Assembly (NCBI GenBank): GCA_036924085.1
Contig: JAVGWX010000003.1
Span: 125,353,474-125,417,473, forward strand
DNA length: 64,000 nucleotides
DNA from: Ariolimax columbianus
Lineage: Eukaryota > Mollusca > Gastropoda > Stylommatophora > Arionidae
Direction of reading: 5' to 3'
Made by a program: the position numbers and the translations under genes. The notes under the pieces were generated by a model. It worked only from the letters and a program-made list of their open reading frames with translations, had not been told where the DNA came from and made no database searches. This document shows, in pieces, positions 1-9,249 of the stretch; the first letter of the stretch is position 1; each line of letters starts with the position of its first letter.

Positions 1-128
1 GGAGCCGCTACTGTAAAACCGCTACTGTAGAGCCGCTTCTGTAAAACCGCTACTGTAGAGCCGCTACCGTAAAGCCGCAAATGGAAAATCATTATTTGAA
101 AGCCGCTACTGTAAAATTGCTACTGGAC
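1..128. repeat. 15-bp minisatellite, degenerate
   Basis: About seven copies of a 15-bp unit close to 'agccgctactgtaaa' run from the window edge to about position 80, with one more copy near 100-125 after a short interruption. The array probably continues left of the window. No gene is visible in or beside it. Confidence 0.75.
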
Positions 129-690
129 TACCAAATTCTTACTTGTCCTTTCGATTGGCAACGTTCACCACTCAGTGATCACTGTATTGAACTGTCTTCT
201 TCTTCTGTTCTTCTTTATATGTGTTTGGCCTTCCATACTCCTCATCCTCTGTGGGTTTCGATCCAATATATGTAGGGCTATATTGTAGACTGTTTTCTTC
301 AGAGTGTGTCCTATCTACGTTCTCTCCTTAATTTCCAGTTGTATAGGTTGAAGTAAGCAGCGGTAAAACGTAATCTCTACACATATCTGACCTGTAGCAC
401 CGTACTGTCTGAAACAGGATCTCTAAACAAAACACAGTTGATTAAAAGACCTTATAAACTTTTGAGATCTAGTACTATGACAGGATGCAGAGTAAGCTTG
501 CCAGAAAAGAAGGACAAACGAGCAGGTGATTAAAGATATAGCGACAGATAGACAACAACTGAAAAGTATACAAAAGATAGACTGTCTTGGCTCTGTTGCA
601 ATATGAGATATCGCGACCTATCATCGAAAATACTGAAAGTATTCAGGTAAAAAAATGAATAGGATGTCTAAGAAACAAGTACATCACACA
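129..690. other. No recognisable feature
   Basis: Unique-looking, AT-leaning DNA with only short open frames and no domain or repeat that I recognise. Confidence 0.5.
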
Positions 691-870
691 GGCATGCAGG
701 AACATTGGGGAACCCAGACGTGCAGGAACAGTGGGGAACACAGGCGTGTAGGAGCATTGGGGAACTCAAACTTGCAGGAACATCGGGGAACACAGGCGTG
801 CAGGAACATTGGGGAACGAACACAAGGGTGCAGGAACATTGAGGAACACAGGCGTGCAGGAACATTGGGA
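691..870. repeat. 26-bp minisatellite
   Basis: Seven imperfect copies of a unit of about 26 bp containing 'gtgcaggaacattgggga'. The copies differ by a few substitutions and one is about 3 bp longer. Open frames on both strands here are by-products of the repeat. Confidence 0.85.
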
Positions 871-1355
871 TACAGACTTATAATGCGCTGAAGAGATCTG
901 CTAAGGACAGAGACGTTGCATGATCAGACGACTTCAACACCAGTCTTAGGATCGACTAACCAGGGGATGATAGGCTGTTGCCGTGTTATATCTCGCAAGT
1001 CTGTGTGTGTTCTAATACCTGGCCGTGAAATGCGAAGCATGTGATGACTGGGTCATATTTTGGCCAAGATCTGCAGTCTGGATGTCAAAGTTATAAGTCG
1101 TGGTTCCGAGTCATATTAAAGAACTGCTCAATAGTGTGTCTTATATCAGTTCAAATATTGAGAAGACAAAATGTGCCTCTGCTTTAACATTTGGAAAATA
1201 ATTAAGAAGTCTCAGCTTTCAGAAAGAAGACTGTTAGTTCAGCGAGTTTCGTCTGCAAAATTGTTTTATCACCATAATCTATAGGATTCACAAAATAGCA
1301 TTATGTCGTACATAATTCAACTGCTGTATACAACATATAAGGGAGCGAAGAGCAC
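871..1355. other. No recognisable feature
   Basis: No coding, RNA or repeat signal was seen in this stretch. Confidence 0.5.
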
Positions 1356-1597
1356 GCAGGGTGACATGAAACATACTGATCACGGGAGGGAAGAGTAATC
1401 GGGGTCAAGTGTAACATACTGATCAATGGAGAAAAGGGTACTCTTGGTTAGGTGTAACATACTGATCAAGGGAGGGAAGAGTAATCATGGCCAGGTGTAA
1501 CATACTGAACAAGGGAGAGAAAAGTAATCATGGTTAGTTGAAACATACTGATCAAGGAAGGGAAGAGTAATCAGGGTGAGGGGGAACATACGAATCA
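1356..1597. repeat. 43-bp minisatellite
   Basis: The anchor 'aacatactgatca' and its variants begin at 1370, 1413, 1456, 1499, 1542 and 1585, an exact 43-bp spacing. The six units differ by substitutions only, so the length is constant while the sequence has drifted. Confidence 0.9.
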
Positions 1598-1995
1598 GCA
1601 CCTCTACCTACATGCTCGTTCGTGCTCCAGTAAGCAGGTTGTGTCACAGCAATCTGGCCAATGAGGTGGGGATCGACACTGAAATCCCCCTAGTGGTGAG
1701 TTTACTGAAGAACCTCACAATAAACTACAACCAGGAGGACCATGGTCCACCTTTTCAAGTATGTTTCACTGTAACCCACAACAACAGAAACATCGCCATG
1801 ACTTAACTCAGCAAGAGTAGCATCGTGCAACAACAACATATTGATTACATCCGTGGCATCATTCTGCAGTTAATTGTGGGCCTCTTCAATTATGAATACT
1901 TCATTGAACCAAAGGGCTCTTCAGACCAATCGTTGAGGAATACGTCACTTACTTTGTTGATAATTTGTATATCTTCTATAAGTTGTTTTCCTAGA
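1598..1995. other. No recognisable feature
   Basis: Spacer between the 43-bp array and the LINE fragment. I see only short, unconvincing open frames. Confidence 0.45.
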
Positions 1996-2570
1996 TCTTG
2001 TACAAGAAAATACCTCTGTGTATCTAGATCCTCAACAATAGCGCTCCAGTGGCTAATCCCCCCCCCCCCCCCCCCCCCCACGGGGAATCACGGGAAACGA
2101 GAGAGCTGATGCTCTGGCAAAAGATGGTAGCAAAAAGGCACAATTTAATCACCGAGTACCATACAGAGAAATCAAGAACATCCTAAAAAATCAGTATACA
2201 CACAAATGGATAGAAGACAGAAACATAAGCAGTACACCAGACCCAATTCACTATCTCAAAAGAAATCAACAAACTGTCTTATTTCGTCTGATAACTGGAC
2301 ACTGCAGACTACTAAAACATCTGTACCGACTGAAGATCTCACACACCAATGAGTGCCCATGTGGAACAGGATGCCAGAACCCTGAGCATATTCTACAGGA
2401 ATGCCCAATCTATAGGGAAATGAGATGCCATACCTGGCCAGAGGGTGCGGAGCTGAGACAAAAGCTGTGGGGCAGCCGCTCCGACCTGGTGAAGACTACA
2501 GACTTCATCATGGCGACTGGCCTGCAGATATAGCATGACCAAAAAGATACTGAACGTAAAGAAGAAGAAA
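1996..2570 (+). mobile_element. LINE-I2 3'-end fragment with internal deletion
   Basis: This is a truncated copy of the LINE that ends at 36495. From about 2025 it follows 35974-36495 closely: the RNase H C-terminus, a Cys/His segment that reads ECPCGTGCQNPEHILQECP, and the end MATGLQI-stop. The 29 bases before that (1996-2024) match 34984-35012, so about 961 bp of the element are missing at the junction near 2024/2025. A run of about 20 C (2059-2079) replaces a few codons of the RNase H region. The copy ends in an A/G-rich GAA tail near 2556-2570. It is non-functional. Confidence 0.85.
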
Positions 2571-4159
2571 GAGTTGTTTTCCTCTTGGTCTGGTTTCAGT
2601 CTTGTCTTCAAACTATCAGAGAATGTCTTATGTTGTCACCTAAGGTTACTGTTAGGTGTACTTGGGGTCTGGATCTCTGGCTATTGGCTTCCCATGTTGT
2701 TGAATGAATGCTCACGGTGAATAACTTTAAGAGCGTTAGGTGGTGAGGCAGGTTTCAGTAGCTTTCCTCACTTCCCGGGTATGCCGATGAACGTGGTCCA
2801 TGGTCCTCCATGCTGTTGTGCTATGGTTGACTGAATATGCGTGTCGCTCACTACTGCGGGGATCACGTGGAAACTCACCTAGTTAGCCATTGTTGAATTT
2901 TGCTTCACTTAATCTATGTGTTGCTCACTACTGTGGGGATCACATCGATCCCGACCTCGATAACCAGACTGTCATGAAACATGTCTGTTTCCAGGGAGAA
3001 CTGCATGGAAGTGAGCTGTGGTCTGGGTCAGTATATTTTACCTGAGCTTAAAGTACACTGTCTGGCCATGATTGTATCTGTAGATAGTCTTCTTACATTG
3101 TGTGCTGCTAGCAAATTAAATCAACATAGTTGAGATTGCTACACTCGTGATTGCAAAGGTTGATTTTTGAGTGGTGTATTGTCTCTTTGTGGATCTTTTC
3201 CCTTTACGTTACCTAGACCAGCTTTCTTCAATACCTTCTTTCTAAGATTTGAATCTGGACTTTGTGGTTTAATGATCATGACCATAACTCCTATCCGTAA
3301 GTCAGAGCAGGTATATACGGACAGCGAATGCATCCATCTTTGTGTTCTTGTCCTCCTCTTGTTGTAACTGGTAAATATCGAAGTAGAATAGTAGAATAGC
3401 ACACATGAGAATTGTTATACAATGTATATTTTTATGTAAACGTTCAATGAACCTTTTAATACGCTTGTTTCTACATTAATTCAGCCATTCTTTTAGTTTT
3501 ATTTTTCAGTCTTTCTTACTGTCTTTTTTCTGTTTTGTGTTTGTAAATTAAGCAGACAGTGAAAAAGAGCAAAACCGAAATACTTGCCGAACATACTCAG
3601 TTATCATGACAAGCCAAAGAAAGCTGATTCAATGTAAAATGAATATTAAAGAGTATATATTAAAACAGGTGAAGAAGAAGAGTACATTGTAAAATTGAGC
3701 GTGGATTACAGCACATGATGATGTTTTTGTAAAATATTTTGTGGAAAATGGAACGTCGTAAACGTATTTTGAAATGTATTGTCCTAAATATCTTTCCTTA
3801 CATTCGAGCATTGCAATCACACATTGTTTGTTAAGCTTACCCACACATACACAGGCACACTCACACATACACACGTGATCTCAGCCCTGAAGAATTAGTA
3901 GGCAATTTTCGTTTGTAGGTTGTCTGCAGCCCCGACGTTCATCTTACCTTAATTAAACAATATTACAAACACGTCATTGTGTTAGCTAAGCCCAGTAGTG
4001 CCTGGGGGAGGGGGGTATGAATATTGTAATTTGTCTTCAATTTTCTTCTAGTTTTTTTCAATGTCTTTTATTCCTTGTCTTCTTTTTGTTGTCTGCCTCG
4101 TCGTTGAACGTGTTATCCTGCTTCATATCTTTCTTCTCTTGTTTAGATTAGATTAGATA
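2571..4159. other. No gene recognised
   Basis: About 1.6 kb without a credible coding frame or known repeat. A short (CA)n-type tract lies near 3841-3875 and a short TTAGA repeat near 4145-4160. Confidence 0.45.
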
Positions 4160-4405
4160 AGCTGCAGGGGACGGCGTGAGCTAGTGGTTAAGTGACACGA
4201 CTCACAACCCGTTGATCCTGGGTTCGCTCTCCATTATAACATCCACCGTTACCCAGGGAAAGTAAACCTTTAGATAATGCAGAAGGAAGCAGACCCTTAA
4301 AATAAATGCCGAAGTCGGATGCACTGTGCGACAGGTGCAAAAAGTAAAAAGCAGTGCAACGCACACCACTTTGAGGAATAAACAAAAAATGGTTTTAAAT
4401 AAAAA
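4160..4405 (+). mobile_element. SINE-A, tRNA-derived SINE
   Basis: The 5' part is tRNA-like. An A-box-like 'gagctagtggttaagtg' lies at about 4178-4194 and a B-box-like 'tgggttcgctctcc' follows at about 4219-4232. Then come a central block (GAAGTCGGATGCACTG, 4311-4326) and an A-rich 3' end. Minus-strand copies at 21816-22076 and 44218-44464 give the same boundaries. It is a SINE and not a tRNA gene, because the cloverleaf is not kept and the unit continues for about 245 bp. Confidence 0.8.
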
Positions 4406-4586
4406 AATAAGATGCGATCTTCAATGAATCTCAATAGTCCTCTATCTCTTGCTTTACAATCTGATGGTTCAAACCCCGTGCTTGGTAAGTGGAAACAAAA
4501 CCGTAATCTGGTAGGTGTTTCCCCAAGTAAAAGTTGCCCTTCAACTTGTATCGTTGTTTCCAATTGGCATGTTGCCCTCCACTTTT

Positions 4587-4990
4587 CCGCCCAGTACGGG
4601 TGTCAGCAGCTAAGCGCCCAGTACGGCTTTCAGCAGATAAGCGCCCAGTACGGCTTTCAGCAGTTATGCGCCCAGTACGGCTTTCAGCAGGTATGCGCCC
4701 AGTACGGCTTTCAGCAGGTATGCGCCCAGTACGGCTTCCAGCAGGTATGCGCCCAGTACGGCTTTCAGCAGGTATGTCCCCAGTACGGCTTTCAGCAAGT
4801 ATGCGCCCAGTACGGCTTTCAGCAGGTATGCGCCCAGTTCGGCTTTCAGCAGGTATGCGCTCAGTACGGCTTTCAGCAGGTATGCGCCCAGTACGGCTTT
4901 CAGCGGGTATGTCCCCAGTACGGCTTTCAGCAGGTATGCGCCCAGTACGGCTTTCAGCAGGTATGCGCCCAGTACGGCTTTCAGCAGGTT
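4587..4990. repeat. 27-bp minisatellite (open in several frames)
   Basis: About fifteen copies of a 27-bp unit containing 'cccagtacggctttcagcag', differing by single substitutions. Because 27 is a multiple of three and the unit lacks stops, long frames appear on both strands: QYGFQQVCA repeats on the plus strand and ESRTGRIPA on the minus strand. There is no sign that any of them is used. Confidence 0.92.
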
Positions 4991-5289
4991 TTGGATGTGG
5001 GTGCTCTGACCAGGAGAATAATCGACAAGACATAGCTTTCTTCTATCGGACGTGAAATAAAAATATAGCATGTACAGTTTGTGACGACTGCACGATCAAG
5101 CAAGGCGACCTTTATTCCTCAGCCCCATCAATCATTATTCTGGAACTCAAAAATGGGAATAAGCGTTTATATCATATTTATGTCTTTTTAATGTGGCTAA
5201 AATGTCATTATTTTTGTACTTTTAATTTCGCTCCTAATTTGTTTGTTTCTTCATTTGCATTGTTTTCTATGGCGGAATTCGTTGTTGGT

Positions 5290-5400
5290 GTATTGCGCCC
5301 GACGATCTAGTGCATCCGACTTCTGTAAGCATTTTAAAATGGGTTTGCATCTCAGTAAATCTCTTCTTTTATTTTACATTTAACCTCCGAGATTTCCTTA
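5290..5400 (-). mobile_element. SINE-A fragment
   Basis: The segment around 'agtgcatccgacttctg' (about 5311-5327), with flanking 'ttgcgccc' and 'gggtttgcat', matches the middle of minus-strand SINE-A copies. The tRNA-like head is absent. The call rests on about 60 matching positions. Confidence 0.5.
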
Positions 5401-5433
5401 TTTGTTATCTGCTATTTCGATCTCTTGTTTATA

Positions 5434-5898
5434 CTTACTTACTTAGTCGCTCCTCTTCTACCGTGAGGTGTAGAGGTTTGCCAAAGAGAACGCCACACTG
5501 CTCTATCCGCCGTCTTTTTCCTGGCCTCTTTCCAATCCAGCCCTCTATCACTTAGGCACTGTCGTATGTTGTCTTCCCAACGTACTTTGGGACGTCCTGG
5601 GGGTTTGCGTCCTTGACATTCTATCTCCCATGACCGCTTTGGTATCCGATCTTCTTCCATTCTACAGACATGGCCAAACCACTGTAGTTGGGACTGCTCC
5701 ACTCGTGTGTGCAGGGGTTGAACTTCAAGATTGCTACGTATTGTCTGGTTACGGATCTTGTCCCTTTTCGTCACCTGAACCGTCTTTCTTAGGTACCTCA
5801 TTTCTGAAGTTTGTAATTGCCTTTCTTGGGCTGTAGTCATTGCCCATGACTCACATCCATATGTCAGGACAGGCACATAGGTCGAGCAGTATACATCC
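5434..5898 (-). mobile_element. 5'-truncated LINE (RT C-terminus) with TAAG tail
   Basis: A minus-strand frame of about 153 codons (5439-5900) reads as the region after the reverse transcriptase of an RTE/L2-like LINE: LTYGCESWAMTT, then LQWFGHVCRMEEDRIPKRS, then GRKPPGRPKVRWEDNIRQ and WRSLW. The element is bounded by a perfect 14-bp target duplication (5420-5433 and 5899-5912). Its 3' end, on the left because it is on the minus strand, carries a (TAAG)n tail. Only the last 465 bp inserted. The frame is open, so the insertion may be fairly young. It has no catalytic domain and cannot move by itself. Confidence 0.88.
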
Positions 5899-5912
5899 AT
5901 CTCTTGTTTATA

Positions 5913-6484
5913 AGTGAATAATATGCGTCATTCAGGCACGCACTGTTTCATATTTAAAAGGTAAAACAGGCCCAAAGACATCGCGGCTTGTGAGAAAGAA
6001 ATAGCTGTGTACCTTGTCTCAGTTTTGTTAGTCACAAATTGTGAGAGGCGCTACCCTTTGCCATCCCTCGCTGCATCTTTTTCACTATGAAGTCGGGAAC
6101 CCATTTACATCGTTGTTGTCTGGAAGGTGCCACGACTGGGCAACTTACTCGGCCAGCTTTGAGATAAGAGGCAAACAATTTAACCGATCTTCCACTCTGG
6201 CGCCCTTAGCGTTCATAAACACGAATAACCCCGCAGAAATTCCTCGTGTTCACGTCATTTCCGTTTGGCACATCGGCCATGGGTAAAACCCAGACCACAG
6301 TTACAGGTGTCCTTAGCAACCGTTGTGTTTGTTTGTCTGGAGTTTTGTGAAGTGCGCATTTTGTTTCCCCCAACTTTAACAATTGTCTGCAAGTTATGTT
6401 AATATTTCTGCATCTATTCTCCTGTTCGTTACAAAGCAAACGGTAACCACTGAGACTTAACACCCATATTATTAATCTTAGTAA
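5913..6484. other. No recognisable feature
   Basis: Short open frames only; no domain or repeat was recognised. Confidence 0.45.
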
Positions 6485-6800
6485 TAGTAGTCATTCATAG
6501 ATGTACAGGAGTAGTGTTAGTAATAGTAGACATTCACAGATATACAGGAGTAGTGTTAGTAGACATTCACAGAGGTCCAGGAGTAGTGTTAGTAATAGTA
6601 GGGATTCACAGAGGTCCAGGAGTAGTGTTAGTAATAGTAGGGATTCACAGAGGTCTAGGAGTAGTGTTAGTAATAGTAGGCATTCACAGAGGTCCAGGAG
6701 TAGTGTTAGTAATAGTAGGCATTCACAGAGGTCCAGGAGTAGTGTTAGTAATAGTAGGCATTCACAGAGGTCCAGGAGTAGTGTTAGTAATAGTAGTTTT
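6485..6800. repeat. 39-bp minisatellite
   Basis: About eight copies of a 39-bp unit containing 'aggagtagtgttagtaatag'. The first copies are shorter. The period is a multiple of three, so plus-strand frames encode SRHSQRSRSSVSN and GIHRGPGVVLVIV repeats, which are artefacts. Confidence 0.9.
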
Positions 6801-7017
6801 GCCGTGGCTCTTCTTTACATCTCGAGACGTGCTCAAGAAGGTGGGCCTTGGTCTTCCTTGCTATAGTGCAATGCTAGGCTTCTTATCATCCTCATCGCTA
6901 CGAGGATCAGATATTATATTTCCTTTGTTTTGTGAAATCGTGCTCAATATGTTACACCTTGCGCTGACGCTCGCCACGAACTCTTGTATGTATTTAAACA
7001 ACAGCCGTACAGAATTG

Positions 7018-7262
7018 CTTAACGTCAGCAACGTGACAGAGGAACGTCAGTAACTTGACAGACGAACGTCAGTAACCTGTCAGAGGATGGTCAGTAATGT
7101 AACAGAGGAAGATCGGTAACGTGAAAGAGGAAGGTCAGTAACGTGACAGAGGAAGGTCTGAAACGTGAAAACGGAAGATCAGTAAAGTGGACAGCGGAAG
7201 GTCTGAAACGTGATAGATGAAGGTCTAAGACGTGACATAGGAAGGCTAATAACCTGACGCTA
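7018..7262. repeat. 22-bp minisatellite, degenerate
   Basis: About eleven copies of a 22-bp unit near 'aacgtgacagaggaaggtca', with many substitutions and some one-base length changes. It is older looking than the neighbouring arrays. Confidence 0.8.
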
Positions 7263-7519
7263 GGAATGTAAAGTATTACATACTTTTTTTTGCCAAAACT
7301 ACGTTCTTTTTTGTGAACGACATAAGGCGAGGTTACTCTAAACACCAATTCTACGTTATGTAGACACTCACCACTTAATATATTATGTGGTTATTGGATT
7401 CCTAAAAAAAGGGGTGGGGGCGAAGAGAGGTAATGAGGTTTCATGTACAAACTGTAACAGACGATCTATGACGTTTGGTCATATCAATGTCTTTATCGAA
7501 TTATGAAAAACGAAAACCA

Positions 7520-7585
7520 CACACGCGCACACACACACATACACAAGCACACACAACCATGGATGCACACACACACATCTGTTCT
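7520..7585. repeat. CA microsatellite, interrupted
   Basis: Interrupted (CA)n with cacacg and catacacaag variants. Confidence 0.75.
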
Positions 7586-7674
7586 GTTCTGTTCTTAATA
7601 ATGAATTTAGTTCCACTCCGTACATACACACAGGTGCTCATACTCTCGTAAATGGTGAATGGTGTTCATACTGG

Positions 7675-8282
7675 TGGTTCCTGTAGCTTGCTCCTGTAGC
7701 TCGTTCCTGTAGCTCGTTCCTGTAGCTCGCTCCTGTAGCTCGTTCCTGTAGCTCGCTCTTATAGCTCGTTTATGTAGCTCGTTCCAACAGCTCGTTGCTG
7801 TAGCTCGTTCCTGTGGCTTGCTCCTGTGGCTTTCTTCTGTTGCTCGCTCCTGTAGCTCGTTCCTACAGCTCGTTTCTGTAGCTCGTTCCTGTGGCTTTCT
7901 TCTGTTGCTTGCTCATGTAGCTCGTTTCTGTTGCTCGCTCCTGTAGCTCGTTCCTACAGCTCGTTCCTGTAGCTCGCTCATGTAGCTCGTTTCTGTAGCT
8001 CGCTCCTGTAGCTCGTTTCTACAGCTCGATCCTGTAGCTCGTTCCTGTAGCTCGCTCATATAGCTCGTTCCTGTAGCTCGTTCCTGTGGCTTTCTTCTGT
8101 AGCTCGTTCCTGTAGCTCGCTCCTTTAGCTCGTTCCTGTAACTCGTTCCTGTAGCTCGCTCCTGTAGCTCGTTCCTGTAGCTCGCTCCTGTAGCTCGTTC
8201 CTGTAGTTCGTTCCTGTAGCTCGTTCCTGTAGCTCGCTCCTGCAGCTCGCTCCTGTAGCTCGCTCCTGTAGCTCGCTCATGC
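7675..8282. repeat. 13-bp minisatellite, about 47 copies
   Basis: Unit 'cctgtagctcgtt' or '...gct' of 13 bp is repeated about 47 times with scattered substitutions. Three units make 39 bp, so a minus-strand frame encodes a 13-residue repeat (ELQERATGASYRN). That frame is a by-product of the repeat. No spacers are present, so this is not a CRISPR array. Confidence 0.93.
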
Positions 8283-8369
8283 AGCATCCAACCAAGCTCA
8301 TCATCATCATGTAGCATTTTTTTGACAGAAGAACGTCGCACTTATCACAGCCATTCGATAGAAATTTCA

Positions 8370-8412
8370 ATTAGCAGTCAGTCAGCAGTCAGTCAGCAGT
8401 CAGTCAGTCTTG
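8370..8412. repeat. CAGT-rich short tandem repeat
   Basis: Repeats of 'cagtcagtcag' about 11 bp long, roughly four copies. Confidence 0.7.
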
Positions 8413-8424
8413 ATCAGCCTGCTC

Positions 8425-8690
8425 CATGTTCATGTTCAGGGTGTCCTTGATGTCTTGTGTCCATCTACCCCTTAGTCAGCCTCTCCCTAGTCTTCATGGA
8501 ACAATACCCTACAGAACTGCTCCTCTTTACAGTCCGTCATGGTACTTGATGTGGCTGGAAAACCTCAGTTCCCGAGACATAGAGTGGTTTATAAATCAGT
8601 TCTCTTCGACACCCAGATCTTGCAGGATGGCTTTATTTGTTATTTTCTTTCTCCAACCAAACTCAAATAGTACAAATGCAAGGAAATAAG
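8425..8690 (-). mobile_element. Decayed LINE RT C-terminal remnant
   Basis: The minus-strand translation includes FGWRKKITNKAILQDLGVEEN and then, after decay, WFINHSMSRELRFSSHIKYH. This parallels the better preserved remnant at 52395-52990 (FWTEKKTNVDIWQELKIEEN, then WFINSILARKCKYFGHIKRH). Upstream on the minus strand it is interrupted by the neighbouring LINE that starts near 8700. Several stops are present. Confidence 0.65.
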
Positions 8691-8699
8691 ATAAATAAT

Positions 8700-9240
8700 A
8701 AACAACAAGGCAACAAATAGTGATCTTGATCTTGATGACCCGTTCCTCGGCGTAGCTGTGGGTCCCAACTTCGTCTCCAGTGGACCCTGTCTTGGTACAC
8801 GGAAGTCCAGTGCGTGGTAAGTGCTCCTCTAGAGACATCTCGGATGTTGCAGCGTACAGCTAGGGAGTCTGACCAACGCATTGGAGGTCTTCCCCGTGGT
8901 CTCTTCTTACCTCGGGGGACCAAACTGCTGTCGCTGTGCTCAATCGACCATCGTTTCGTCGCAACATATCACCTGCCCATCTATGTTTTGCCTTGTCTGC
9001 ATAGACTACCGCATCCTTCACTAGGGACAATCGTTTTAAGTCAGAATTGTGGAGACCTTGCATACGTTGGTTGCAGAGAGTGATTCCGACCAAGCGTTTC
9101 TCAATGGAGGCCTGGGTCACTCTCAATGTGTCCTCTAGTGATTGTGTTAGTGTCCATGTCTCGGCACCGTAGCACCTCGCAGGGATGTGCAACAAATAGT
9201 TGCGGGGAAAAAATGAATTTGTTAGTCTCTCGTTCATATT
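8700..9240 (-). mobile_element. LINE RT C-terminal remnant, (GATCAA)n tail
   Basis: The minus frame at 8860-9237 reads CYGAETWTLTQSLEDTLRV, then RLVGITLCNQRM and KHRWAGDMLRRNDGR. It continues after a frameshift as KKRPRGRPPMRWSDSL and VHWRRSW (8663-8923). These are standard landmarks of the C-terminal part of RTE-like LINE polyproteins. The 3' end has a short GATCAA-type tail near 8718-8735. One frameshift and 5' truncation make it dead. Confidence 0.8.
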
Positions 9241-9249
9241 TGGTTAATG

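Noticed and set aside
1890..2109. Gly-rich or Pro-rich small proteins
   Set aside because: They come from a poly-C run within a dead LINE fragment.
4412..5035. Possible repeat protein QYGFQQVCA (plus) or ESRTGRIPA (minus)
   Set aside because: 27-bp tandem repeat without stops. Frames on both strands are open, the flanks are non-coding, and there is no codon-level conservation.
7675..8282. CRISPR-like array
   Set aside because: The 13-bp units follow each other directly without spacers, in an animal genome context.
8426..8689. Plus-strand 87-codon protein
   Set aside because: It is the antisense of a LINE remnant whose minus-strand reading matches the better preserved copy at 52395-52990.
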